64,000 bases of DNA. Origin: Mactromeris polynyma. Lineage: Eukaryota > Mollusca > Bivalvia > Venerida > Mactridae. The notes beneath the pieces were generated by a model. The model was not told the DNA's origin. It saw only the letters and a program-made list of their open reading frames with translations, and made no database searches. The stretch spans positions 30,368,905-30,432,904 of the forward strand of contig JASFXZ010000005.1 of NCBI GenBank assembly GCA_032209605.1, in the 5' to 3' direction. Both the position numbers and the translations under genes were made by a program. Positions 48,413 to 60,500 of this stretch are shown here, one piece after another; the stretch's first letter is position 1; each line of letters starts with the position of its first letter.

Positions 48413-48573
48413 CTACGTTTAAACAAGAATAGTTCATAAAATACAGTATAAGTAAACATTATATATATATATTGGATACGTTATGTTCTCACCAGAAGTT
48501 TAAAACTTATCGGAAGGAATAAAGTTTCTACTTATTGGTATGTGTTACAGATTGAGGACTTGTGGTCACTTAC

Positions 48574-48652
48574 CGACACTTGTACCAAATCAAGGCAATG
48601 TCTAGACAAACGATCACCAGGACCATGATAGGTATCATCACTGTTAGAATCA
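48574..48652 (-). CDS. Gene D exon: transmembrane helix
   Basis: Phase 1 to 2. VILTVMIPIMVLVIVCLDIA then LIWYKCR, clearly related to gene C (CLALALIWYKKYR). An Asp lies inside the helix. Acceptor ttcag and donor gtaagt are intact. Confidence 0.7.
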
Positions 48653-49070
48653 CTGAACTATTTGCACAAATGTAAATGATAGAACTGTTATAGGATTATA
48701 AGATACTTATCTACATTATCACATGAAATGCAAGTTTACTCGATTTATGAAATTGTTACTGGTAACGATGGTAACAAACAAAAATCCGATCAAGATGTAA
48801 TTGCTATTATTGCACTACGTACGGAACATTATTTCAACCGAACAAAAGAACACCTAACTGTGTATCATGTAAATACATCAATTTCTTGTGCTACACTCAT
48901 AAGACAAATGGTAATGTTTGAGCAAATTTGAACCTGATTTAAGGAACAGTGGTGTACCCTCTGATCATTTGAAGGCGGTATTCATATTTTCACCAATCGA
49001 GTATGTTAGTCTAATCTCCCTTTTGCCTCTGTAGTTCTTCACTTGTATGTATATATGTTCATGTACAGTG
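48653..49070. other. Nothing recognised
   Basis: AT-rich DNA upstream of gene D. No stalk or ephrin-like exon found. Confidence 0.4.
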
Positions 49071-49072
49071 GA

Positions 49073-49285
49073 TCACGCTTATAACGTACTCGGTTATAAC
49101 GAAAAATATGATAGAACGTATTGGTTTTTATTTCCCGTCAAAGCTCTTTTATATTTCATTTTAAAACTACTCGGTAATAATGAATTTGGATATAGCGTAC
49201 TTTTGGATATAAAGTAGTAATTTGTGGGTCCCAAGAGGCATATTCTAAATCAAACGTTATTGGTTATAACGTAATTCAAAATTGG
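49073..49285. mobile_element. Tc1/pogo-like MITE fragment
   Basis: Starts cagtggatcacgcttataac and has several gttataacg motifs. The right terminal repeat is not seen, so it may be a fragment. Confidence 0.4.
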
Positions 49286-50397
49286 TTTGGGTGTGAACAC
49301 AGGTATTAGCTAAAATGCAGAAATTTATCGCGGCAGACAAAGCGCATTGATTGTCCAACTCGCTAATTGCTCATGCTTGTATTGGACTAGTGTCGGGCAA
49401 CTGTTTATGTGACTAATTGCTTATTACGGAACAAATATCCCGTTTTGATTAGACAAAGGAAACATGTTCTTACAGCCTGTGAGTGAGCTTTACAACCAAT
49501 GTGAAAATGTACGCTTTGCATGGAAACAACTTGAAACGTTACCATGCAAACTGTCAGAACGGAACTCTGAAATGACAAATTCAAAGTAAGTATTAAGTGT
49601 TTCGAATTAAGGATAGACGGAAGGATCTTCCGAATATACGCTGGCGATATATTCATTAAATAACTTACAATAAAGAAATGTCATTTACTCATATAACAAT
49701 CAGAATGTGCCTGAAGCGGCAAATTCTCAAACGAAACTTTAATTATACACAAATATGTACAAGTATGAGAGTAGCCAAATATGTTCGAAACCTCTCTTGA
49801 AGAGTAACGTAACTTCCTATTTACGTTAGTTCTTCGACATTTGATTTGTAAACATTTGTAAATGCACTTAGAGTTGTACTCGATTTTGAATTGCTTGAAC
49901 GGGTTGGAATCATTTTTCAAACGCTAGGAAGGAATAAGTCTCCGAAAATTCAAACATGTCTTTCGATATTTTTGTTTTATTTGCAATAGAAATCATTCGT
50001 TCACACAAATACTGTGCAAGAAAATTGACATAAATATGTTTGACTCACTGCATAATGAAACGGATCTTTTAAAACATTTTAATCAACTAAACAAAAGACA
50101 CAAGGCACCTGATTCACGGTAACAAAACAATGTTCATCCAAACATGGTTTACACTGTTTAATGACTGGCAATGGAACCCATGTTTGGGCAATGATAATTG
50201 GCGCATATTTCGTTATACGGTCTTATTACGGTCCAGGTGGTATAAGGTAGTACGATAAAGTTCGACATATTTAGATATACATTTAACTTTTTGACATACA
50301 GGAATTGAAGAGATTTTGGAGAGGAATTGTTAGAGACGGGGGCTGTTGCCCGATATCGATAACATGTTTTTAGATATTTAAAATTGGTATGATTTCA
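49286..50397. other. Nothing recognised
   Basis: AT-rich intergenic DNA. Confidence 0.4.
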
Positions 50398-50520
50398 ATA
50401 AAACCTCAATAATAAGACCGCCAATTGGACATTTGAAAACTGGTCTTAATATTGAATTTGAATTTAGAGCAAAACGGTGAAAATGGAGTTGAAAATTGTG
50501 TTCTTAATATTGAGGTGTTT
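50398..50520. mobile_element. MITE with 19-21-bp TIRs
   Basis: Left aaaacctcaataataagac and right gttcttaatattgaggtgtt pair imperfectly. Related to 1749-1833. It lies next to the SINE at 50561. Confidence 0.5.
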
Positions 50521-50560
50521 TTTAAGTGAGGTTTTAAGTGAGTGTCTGCAAACAATGTCA

Positions 50561-50818
50561 GCCCGCCTGGCTAGTTCAGTTGGTACAGCGCTAGACTGTC
50601 ACCCGGCAAATCCGGGTTTAATTCCAAGGTTGGGCAGGTTATGTCCGTGACATTGACTATGGTCCAGTCCTCCACGTATGGAGAAGTTGTCAGTTGCTTG
50701 CAGAAGACAAATTGAATACTGGTTGATAATTAATTCCATTATAACTGGTTAAGTCAACTGACCACGGTATATGGCTGAAAAGTGTTGAAACACGGCGTAA
50801 ACTCCAATGAAAACAAAA
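50561..50818 (+). mobile_element. tRNA-derived SINE with 13-bp target duplication
   Basis: Flanked by gcaaacaatgtca at 50548-50560 and 50819-50831. The head has gcctggctagttcagttggt and gggtttaattcc; the body has agttgtcagttgcttgcaga; it ends in an A-rich tail. Confidence 0.92.
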
Positions 50819-50831
50819 GCAAACAATGTCA

Positions 50832-52139
50832 CTTTGAACAGATGTTCGTTTATTTGGTTCACATACATTTAAACAGTGACAGGAAATTGTCTTCCGGAGG
50901 AAAGTTAGGAGTTAAAATGTCCAATGTCAAATTCATTGAATTAAAAATAGTTCGTAGGCAAGGATGCAAATACAGTACTTCCGAACTACAACATGAACTA
51001 TTTTAAGACGGAGAACTCAAACTGGGAAACAGAAACACAGAAAGTGTAATACTAAAAGCTACCGAAACTAAGTCAAGGAGACAGTTACATAATTAATTGA
51101 CATATAATTTTACAACGTTTTCGTACATGTATGTACATCTAACGCATTGAAACAATTTAATTATTAGTTTTACCGGACGTGTCGTGTAGATATATCGCAT
51201 GTATCGTGTGATGGATATTCAGCACGGGGTACAATAATTGTTGATTTTGTCACTTGTGTCCAGTTTGCCCTTGTAATCCATTACCTGTATATAGTTATGT
51301 TTTTCATGTCTCCTTGTGTTATTGAGATGACTGTAAACTTTACATATGCCATTCCCAGCTCCACTTTCTAATTCGATTGCTTGATTGTAAAATACAAAGT
51401 AAGTATACTTTTACTTCAATGATACTGGAGCATTGTGCTCAGATTATGTTAACTGTTCTTTTTATACATATGTTATTGTCCATCTCTTATAATTCCGTAT
51501 GGAATGGCATTGTGCTGTTTTAAATGTTATGTTTATATAGTATGTAATATTGTGTATGTGCAATGATGAGATGAAAATAAAGATACTACTACTACAAAAC
51601 CGATTCATTTCCATTGATTATACAGCATTATTAGTATTCGAAAATACTTGAGCGTTTTTTTTATATTTATTAGTAACACATATCAATTTGATATACACAA
51701 GACCGTGGTTGATGAAGGATTACAATCGGTTTTAACTTAATAATACATTTATACATGTCATCTGGGACTTGATAACAATGTATACATCTTTGTACTTATT
51801 ATCATACCGTTTGTTTTATAACATTTGGTATGATGAAAAAACATCTTGTTAACTGATAATAATCATTGTGAACTATGTATGACAAAGTTTAAGCACGGGG
51901 TTTCATCAGATTTTCCATTCTTTATCACGTGCGAGATGCTACATTTAAGTGGTACCTTTATATGACTAACTGTTTTAGGATGGAGACGTCGTAACTTTGT
52001 TTTAAAAAAGTACATTATTTGTCAATCAAACCCAAGTCAACTTCCAGAAACAAATGACTGTACTACCACATCAAATAAACCATATCATACCTCCACTTTA
52101 AGCGGAATGTTGTGCCTTTGCCTATTCATAGGACCTACT
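50832..52139. other. Intergenic
   Basis: AT-rich. A short dispersed repeat piece lies at 51307-51365 (gccattcccagctccacttt), shared with gene B intron 18. Nothing else recognised. Confidence 0.4.
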
Positions 52140-52262
52140 TCCCTTTCCTACGACTTCTAGGGGAGTTTCCGACACGGAGATGACTGTGATGGATGACACA
52201 ACGCCGCGATAGAACACAATTGTATACACGTTATGTAGACTTTAGTCAGTCCGTTTTCATGG
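52140..52262 (+). pseudogene. Relic of a gene B exon 11-type exon
   Basis: ttcctacgacttctagggga, ggagatgactgtg, gaacacaattgtata align with exon 11 (ttcctacgacttcctggaga...). Frame is broken. Confidence 0.7.
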
Positions 52263-52461
52263 CACTAAGTAAGAATTAACTTCTTTCCATACTGCATGTA
52301 ATGTTGCTTAAAGTTCCATATTTGCCAGCAGCCTACTTGTACTAAGCATTATACAAATGTTACTGTAGCTACTGCTACATTCTCACCGGTGAAGCGAGTA
52401 CGGTTTGTATGCTGTTGAACACAGTATGTTGTATGATGCTAATTACTCTCCTTCATCGTTA

Positions 52462-52580
52462 TATGCATATTTTACTGAAATGTTCGTACGGGGTATATGT
52501 GATTTACTGAAATATGCGTACTGGGTATACATGATTTACTGAAATGTGCTAACGGGGTATGCAAGCGTGATTTACTGAAT
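52462..52580. repeat. Three copies of a roughly 40-bp repeat
   Basis: Copies of gatttactgaaatgtgcgta then cggggtatac. Diverged. Confidence 0.7.
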
Positions 52581-52994
52581 TCGTGAACTTGAAGTGTCAT
52601 ATATGTACAACAGAGATCTTCATTTTTGCAAACATTGGCACTATTTTGGGATGATCAATTCTGACAGTTTCTACGTGTATTTGTTCCGATTTCGTCCCTT
52701 GTCATTATAAAAACCGCCATTTACTAGAGAATTTGAAGAAACTGAGGACATTGAATGGTTCAAACATACTGTTATCTATTGTTACTTGGAATCCAGTAAC
52801 GCCATGTACCATAACAATTATTTCTCGTTTTCTCAACCCTTTTTATTTAGATACAGCCCTAATGTGCTAAAATACCAACAATACAAAAGCACATCTTTGA
52901 AGTGCTGCACATATGACGTCAATATATGTGTTACATAAGGCAAGTTTTAGTCTTATTATTTTAAATATAAAGTATCATGTTATTTCCTGTTAAG

Positions 52995-53050
52995 TCTATA
53001 TTCTAGACCCCTGTCCATTGGACCACTATTTGAATAGGACAACATAAACA
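52995..53050 (+). pseudogene. Relic of a gene B exon 13-type exon start
   Basis: The splice acceptor tatattctag and exon start ccctgtccattg-accactat match exon 13. A TAG replaces the codon after TTGAA, and the match ends soon after. About 730 bp downstream of the relic at 52140, close to the spacing in gene B. Confidence 0.75.
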
Positions 53051-56000
53051 TTTACTTTGTAAGCTCCAACAACCACTCATCATCTGACATTGTATCAACT
53101 ACATGTCAATTGTATGTAATGACACAAGTGACTGTTACACATGTAATAATTACAATTAACAACTGCATTAAGCTGTATTTGGATGCTAACAGCTGTCTTA
53201 AAACATTTTGTGTTCTCATACTAGTGACATGATTACACTTTTTAGCTTCGCATACAAACGCTTAGCTTGCTGTCCTTACAATTTCACCTCGACTGGTAAC
53301 ATTGTTGTCACCGCACAGTAGACATATATTCTCTTTATATTTTTGTATAAAAAGGCCTTCACGTTGACAACTGTTTTAACTGATTGGAAAAAGGTTTGAA
53401 GAATAAGTTTATTTCCGTTAAACAAGTTAAAGATGTAGCACTTAACTTGTTCAGAATACTGTTGTTGATGATTTTATGTGGAAGTTTATGACTGTAATAT
53501 AGGTTTTTAAAAATACTGGGCTCTCTACAAGGCTCGCCGGATTGACATTGTGAGCTTTCTATGATCATTAGACTGAAATCGTGTCTTATTTTAACAATTC
53601 CTTTCTTCTAAAGATGTGTGAATAACTGTTGCAATTTTAGAAATCAAACAAACAAAAAACATGCTTTATATCTCAACATTGGAATTTCTAATTCTCGCTA
53701 ACCACAATTACATGCTTTCTTGTTTTTTGTCACGCTACTATTTTTTGTAATAATGATTATTGCTGTTTTGTAAAAAAACTATTTTTAGTGTTCAATATGC
53801 ACATAAAATATCCATCAGTATATAAAATAAATTCTCCCACCCCCTGTGTTTGGCACCAAATTCTAGCAATACAAATATTGCATTTCAAAAATGTGTTTTA
53901 ATCTGGATATTATATAAAACTTCTATAATTATATTTCAGTGGTTATAAAACATAAGCCCACAACTCAAGCCACAGATTGAAGCCAAAACACAAATCAGAC
54001 GGCACCACATATATGGACACTGACTATATGAGTTTTATTCCTGGAGGAAATTACTCATGATGGATATACACTTAAAAACACTTATGAGTATGCAGGTATA
54101 AATATGATCGTAATGTGGTCAATATTAGTCTGATTAGAAAAAGTCTAATACATTTAGTATGTGTGCCCACCTGGACTCATATCATCGTGTTATTTAAACT
54201 GATAATGCGACCAGAGTATCGTGGTCTATACATAGCCTATAGCAAATATACAAATTTTGTGTAGAATGTTAATCAATAAATAGTTATACAACATTAAAAA
54301 GGTGCACACTTATAAGTGTTGTTTAGTGTATATTTTAAGAGTTGGAAGTATGAACTGTTTGTTGTCAGAACACAAACCAGTTAATTCAGTTGAATTATTT
54401 TTTGGCTAGAATGTAAAAAGGATAACACTGGAAACCAATGACTTACATATGTCTTCTCCTGCAACAAGGTATATTTCCAACAGGTGTGTGATTGATTGAA
54501 GTGTTTAGAATGTTTACAGTATAATAAGAAACTCCAAAATGTTTATACTGTATTATTGGTGTTGATAAATGTAAACTTTTTAATAAAGTAACAGGGAGCA
54601 GTTTGTAATGTTTAAAGTGTGTTTTTTATATCATAGAGAAATGAATTATGATTTCACACTATATTGAAGTGTTCTTTTCTTCTATAGTAATTATCAACAT
54701 TTTAAATGAAGCTGTAGAACATACATCCTCGGTACACAGGCTACTCATAACATATATGATACTCTGGGCAAATTGGCTAGCGAAACATCGTAATGCATGA
54801 ATATTCATTAGCATTTCTCGACCAATGAAATGGACGATAACAAAAAGAAGGAACCATCTTTGAGAGAAGCTATCATCTAATTCGACAATTTGAAAGCCAT
54901 AATGGATCTCTCAGAACTGCGATTTCATCCGTAACAATTTCCATATCGTATGAGGTGTGTCAAGCGGCCAATCAAGCGACTGGATTTCACCTCATTAATA
55001 ATTCATGAGTATGAGATTTTTAGTCATTTGGCCCAGGGTATCACAAATGGTATGAATAGCCTGGGTACCTGGGAACATGGCTGGGGTAAAATAAATTCAA
55101 CATCCCAAAGTTCACAAAGTTTGTATTGCAATGGTTTCTACAACAATATAACATGAAAACACATTAAATATTCTATCACAATAGCATTCACAAATCACAG
55201 CTTTATACGTAAAACAATGGCACCACTTTCCAAACATTTAATGTGAGGAAACACACATAAAATATAATTGTTGTATCATAAGACGATAAAAAAGTGACAT
55301 AAAAGCTACTTGTACAATAAATTAAATGTTACGGAATAGCATTGCTTTCAATTGTCATTATTCTTATACTTCAATAAAGGTACAGATAAACTTGTATAAT
55401 ATTCCAGCGACTATTGATGGTTAAAATGACTAGTTGACTTGTGGAATATGTACACAATTAGTCTAGGGGGTCTAGGGGTATGATACCTCGGAAAACACCA
55501 TTTTCTAGAATATTCGTAGTGCAATCTGGTGACATTTTCACAAGCAACATAGCAAATTCTGAAGCATTTTATATTCAAAACATTTAAACCTTAAAGTGCA
55601 AACAAATGTTGATTATTGCATTCCTTGTGTTTTCATTTTTTGATAACCACGTGTATGCAACAGCTTTCTTTGCATACAGGTAGCAATGTACCTGATTAAT
55701 AACAGTGTCATTAACTCTCAATGCAACAAGACATTTAAAATATTTAATCCACTTTGCTAGAAATATAGTTTGTAGTCGATACTTTATTTACAAGAATGAA
55801 AAAAGTAAATGTAAAAAAACACTGTACTTATATACACATTAAACACTGCAGTATGCAGACAAGCTTATTTGTATGTAACTTTAAATAAGTACAAAAAGAG
55901 AAGAAGATTAACTGAAAACTGATAAAATATGACAATAAGTGTAAAATAACCAAACTGTTGTCATAGATACGAGACTGACCGTGATTCGATAGTTTACGAA

Positions 56001-56225
56001 TCATTATGGCATTTTAGAACATTACAAAATGTATATAAATGCATGACAATAATATATAGTTACCACATGAATTACATGTGGCGGCATACTTTGGCAATGC
56101 CAGTGATGCCCACTTGATGTAAGTTCGAATATGTTTCATAGAACACTGTCTGCATGACACATGACACAATTAGCACATCCATGAGGCACTGGAGATAATT
56201 ACGACACTGAAAATATGAAACATAC
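53051..56225. other. Intergenic between relics and gene C
   Basis: AT-rich, no exon found on either strand. Nothing I can support. Confidence 0.4.
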
Positions 56226-56382
56226 GTCATTTCCAGAAAACGTCACATGTGATGTCACCATGTACTGACAGTAAGCAATGTTTGCCTAATATGGCAATAT
56301 GAATACGAAATGACCATGTGGAGTGAATATTGTTTCCTTCTTGCCGATAGTGACATCACATGTTGCGTTTTCTTGAAATGAC
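56226..56382. mobile_element. 157-bp MITE with 33-bp terminal inverted repeats
   Basis: Left 56226-56258 (gtcatttccagaaaacgtca...) and right 56350-56382 pair with about three mismatches. No clear target duplication. Confidence 0.7.
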
Positions 56383-57116
56383 ATCACTTACAGAAGAGGT
56401 TAGCAGCGTTAATTTAAGTTGTATAAACTGTGCAAACTACTCCAAAGAGGTATACAAATCCTACTGCTCTGGTCAGAATAACAGAACGCCGTTTCTTGTT
56501 GGCAATGTCGGGCAAAAGTATGTACATGTTGCACATTTATATAATCTTAAGTAAAGACTTTAATTAATTATATGATTATATACTCTAAGAGACATGTGCT
56601 GATTCAATATCTTAATACATACTTGTAGTTGTGGGAATGTAAAACTGAATATGTTATTGGTAAGATACATTGGACAAAAAATCATGAGGCAAAATAAGTC
56701 AAATGTAATAGTAAAATGTGAATAACAAATACTCAACAACATTTTATATACAATAATAATAACTCACATTCATGCAATAATATATGGCGGCATTAATTAT
56801 GTTAATGATCAATTCATTACAATTCTTTTAAAGAGAGAACTGGATATTGATCTTCTTACAAATTTTCATTTAATTCATAAATTGGATGAACAAAATATCA
56901 TTTTAGTCACTCAAAATATTTAAATATGTATTGTTGCTGCATGCTTTGATCAATAATATAAACTTCAAAATTTGCACCAATCAAAAATCAAACATGAGCG
57001 TTAACCATTATTCTTCTGATGTCTTTAACTATCTAATAAAGTTGTCTTTTGAGCAACATACTACATACAACTCCTTCAGGCTAATAATAGGTCAGTGTTT
57101 TGATAAAATCACTCCA
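56383..57116. other. Intergenic
   Basis: AT-rich, nothing recognised. Confidence 0.4.
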
Positions 57117-57122
57117 TTTATT
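57117..57122 (-). promoter_or_regulatory. Possible poly(A) signal of gene C
   Basis: AATAAA on the minus strand about 70 nt after the gene C stop. Only one motif; no cleavage site is visible. Confidence 0.4.
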
Positions 57123-57190
57123 TCTTTGATTTAATAATGTTCTATCGTCGACAGTTTGATTAAATAATCTTCTATTGCCGTCAGTTTGAT

Positions 57191-57539
57191 TTAATTAAGT
57201 TCAATTGCCGACTGTTTCTTTTGCATGGATTTGTCACACTCAATAATTGAATTGTGCTGATTTTCACCTTTTTCTGAGTACCCTGGTAACCCGTATATCG
57301 CATCATACAATGGTGGATGACTACTGATAACCCGGGATATTGGGGTAACATAATCACTCTCAGTGGGACATGGTGTATAGCGCTCCTCATCACTACCATT
57401 ATAATAATCTGCATAGAAATGTAAAGGTATGCTACTAGGCGTGACAGGTCGGGTATTGGTCATGTTGGAACATTCTCTGTTATAAGCTGGACATCTACTC
57501 CGTAAATCAGAATGTGAACCACCAACCTTGGTCTTGGGC
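57191..57539 (-). CDS. Gene C terminal exon: cytoplasmic tail
   Basis: Starts phase 2 after tattctag and ends at TAA 57193-57191. PKTKVGGSHSDLRSRCPAY..., HFYADYYNGSDEERY, SHPPLYDAIYG. PPLY fits PPxY; many Tyr. About 116 residues, longer than the tail of B. Confidence 0.88.
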
Positions 57540-60500
57540 CTAGAATATATACAGTGAATTATTATAACAAAAACAGCACAAATATTACCATACATATGAT
57601 TTATTTGATAAATTCATTATTTTAGCTTTTAATTGGTAATACAGGTTATGTGTACTGGTTATAAAAATGTTTTCACCTGTACTACAAAAGAAAATGAAAT
57701 ATAGTACATCGGTGTAATTCTCATTTATCAAGTAAGTACAAGTCAATGTACTTTTCTTTGTCATGGGCATTTAGTTTATATTTGACATATTACTTCATAT
57801 CAAGCCTGCCTGGTTAGCTCAGTCTGTAGAGCCACTTGATTATTACTTGGGGGATCAATATTCGATTTCCAGATAGGACCGGTCATGCCCTGTGACAGTT
57901 TGCTACGATCATTTGTCCTTCATCTCGGACTCCTATGTTAGTTGTCAGCTGCCTGTGGAGGGGCAAGTTATAACTGGTTGACAATTAATTCCAGGAAAAC
58001 TTATTAGGTTAACTGACTGTCATGTATAACTGAAGTATTGAAACCTTAACCCACTAAAACCAACCATGTAGCAACAGCAGACCAGACAACACACCTAGTG
58101 TTCAAGAATGGTGTGAAGTAGTAACTGGGGTCACTTACCGATATTTCTTGTACCAAATCAAGGCTAAGGCTAGACACGCAACCACCAAGGCAACAATAGA
58201 CAGAACCACTGCCAAAATCACTGTTTTATTTGCTAAAATGTTTATAGATAAACATTGTTTAAATAAGAGAGAAATAATCTATGTAGATCATTTAAAATGC
58301 AAAATGTTTTAGTACAAAAAAAACTTTGAAATAGACAAAACACAGAGTTAACAATGAACTTAAACCTCTTTCAAAAAACAAAGAAAATAAACATTCGAAG
58401 GAACTCTGAACAGCATATTCGTTGCTAGGTCTAACATTCAATTACTTTTTGTTCTTTCCCCCAAGACATGCAAGATATTTCACATAATTAATAACTTTCC
58501 TTCGATAAACATACCCAACAGTGATATCTAAACTAAGTCTTGTTATTATATACAAAATAAAGATAAAACTTACAGGTCGGTTCTGTAGGTGTTGGGCTGG
58601 ACGTCGTTGTGGTTAGTGGCTCTGTAACAGAGAACCATGAAACATGAGGAAAGCCATAATTATATATCCCAATGCATTATATCATTCATAGACTGACCAT
58701 AAGTCATCTATATCATAGGGTGAGTATTATATAAATACATTTGTATACACAGTCAAGTTGCTGCTTGAGTCACCATCCATATTCTTGAAGATTCGAATTT
58801 GAAAAGCACAAAGAAGGCTGTTTTCACAAAAAAGGATCTTAATAGGGTACAAACGACATGAAGAATATGAATAGGTGTGAACAACTAAAAGGGAGGGGTA
58901 AAGGAAATTACAAACGACTGCACAGCAATAGATTAACAGAAACACTCAGCTACACAATGAACTCTCAGCCTTCGAATTGCCAGATTAAAAGAGAGAATAA
59001 GTTGTTACAGGGAACACTACATACATAAGACAATGCCTCTCCACACAGACCTCCAGGAAAACTACAATCCATAAAACATCAGGCCTTTGAGGAGGCGCAT
59101 GGGAAGATATGCAAGGGAACGGGGCACAAGGAATGGCCTGGCCGACAAGAAGGGACAACTAAGAGAATTAATGTGGACAAACAGGGGAGGAGAAATTTAA
59201 TGGATGTAATACATCATAGGACAAGTCAAGGCAGCTGGCAACAATAGGCCAAATTGCTTGTTAACCGTGTTCCATATTATAACTTATGATGGACCCTTGT
59301 GCTTGTTTCTAGTGTGACCTCAATACAATATCAAACCACTATGTATATTTTGATAGACCATTGTTAAACACAGCTGACCATAGTCATTTAGATAGCCCGC
59401 TTTAAGCACAACCTATAAGTACTCCTTAAATACATTCAGTGTTCGGTCTCTTCAGAAAGTACTGATATCTTTGTGATATAGGTTCACTCCTCTTCCATCT
59501 TTTTATATTATTTGACTCATAGATTTAATATGTTTTAAAGCATTTATTTACACTAATATATGTTCATAAGGATTGGTCTTCTAAAGTTGAATCTCATGGA
59601 ATGAAAATAAACACGAGGTTCATGTTCATATCTTGTTAAGATTAATTATCAGAAGAAATGTGCTCAAACTATGAATTTACCTGAACATTTGGAAAGGTCA
59701 GTAGATCCTATGGTCTCTGTTGTCAAAGAAGATGGGCACTGTATACACACTGATTCCCCAAATGATGGCTGGTATGTTCCTTTCTCACAGAAAATACAAT
59801 AAACTCCGTTTGAATATGTTCCCGCTGGGCACTTCACTGAAAGGGAAAATAACGTCATAGTACATGTTTACACCTCGTTTATCATCATTTAGTTCAAACG
59901 TATTTATTCTCAAATATATGTTTATATACATTGTACATAAACAAAATGCATTGAGCTGAATCTGATGCATATGAAAATTTACGAAAGGATCAGAATGAAA
60001 TGCTCATCTCGTTATCAGGCTCTCAGATTTTTGTGAACCGAAGTACCTGGGCTTAGACTGTAATACTAATGGAAATAAATTTAATATAGCTAAAATAGGA
60101 ATTGTTAACTCGAAGGTTATCATCTATTAGTAATAGAAAGAAAATATGATTTATTTAAATATAGGCAATGCCATTAATGTGCAGTGTTCTTTTTGTGGTT
60201 ATTTCACGTGTCCCTTTGTGCTTTTGTGTTTTTTTTGGGATGGCTGTTCTCTTTGCTGCTCACCATTTAGTTCATCTTCAAACAATATTCTTCAACGCTT
60301 TTATTTATTAAGTGAAGATGTTTGTATCTCAGTTAACGTCTCTGCTATTGTTTTTAAAGGTGGATACTGCTTTGAGAAATGCTGGTACAACTACTCACGG
60401 CACGTTCCGTTATATGCAACTTGTCCATCAGGGCATGTGATAAAGCCTTCAGTCGTAAGACTACTCATGTCTACAGTGTAAGGTGCCACATTGAATACAT

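Larger units (their letters stand above)
48138..48652 (-). pseudogene. Gene D: transmembrane and tail exons, damaged
   Basis: Only two exons on the minus strand: a membrane exon (48652-48574) and a tail exon (48412-48138). No upstream extracellular exons were found before gene C. The tail frame has one extra base in an A run and an in-frame TGA. It could be a 3' remnant of a gene C-like copy, or an alternative 3' terminal exon pair of gene C with a short tail. Confidence 0.6.
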
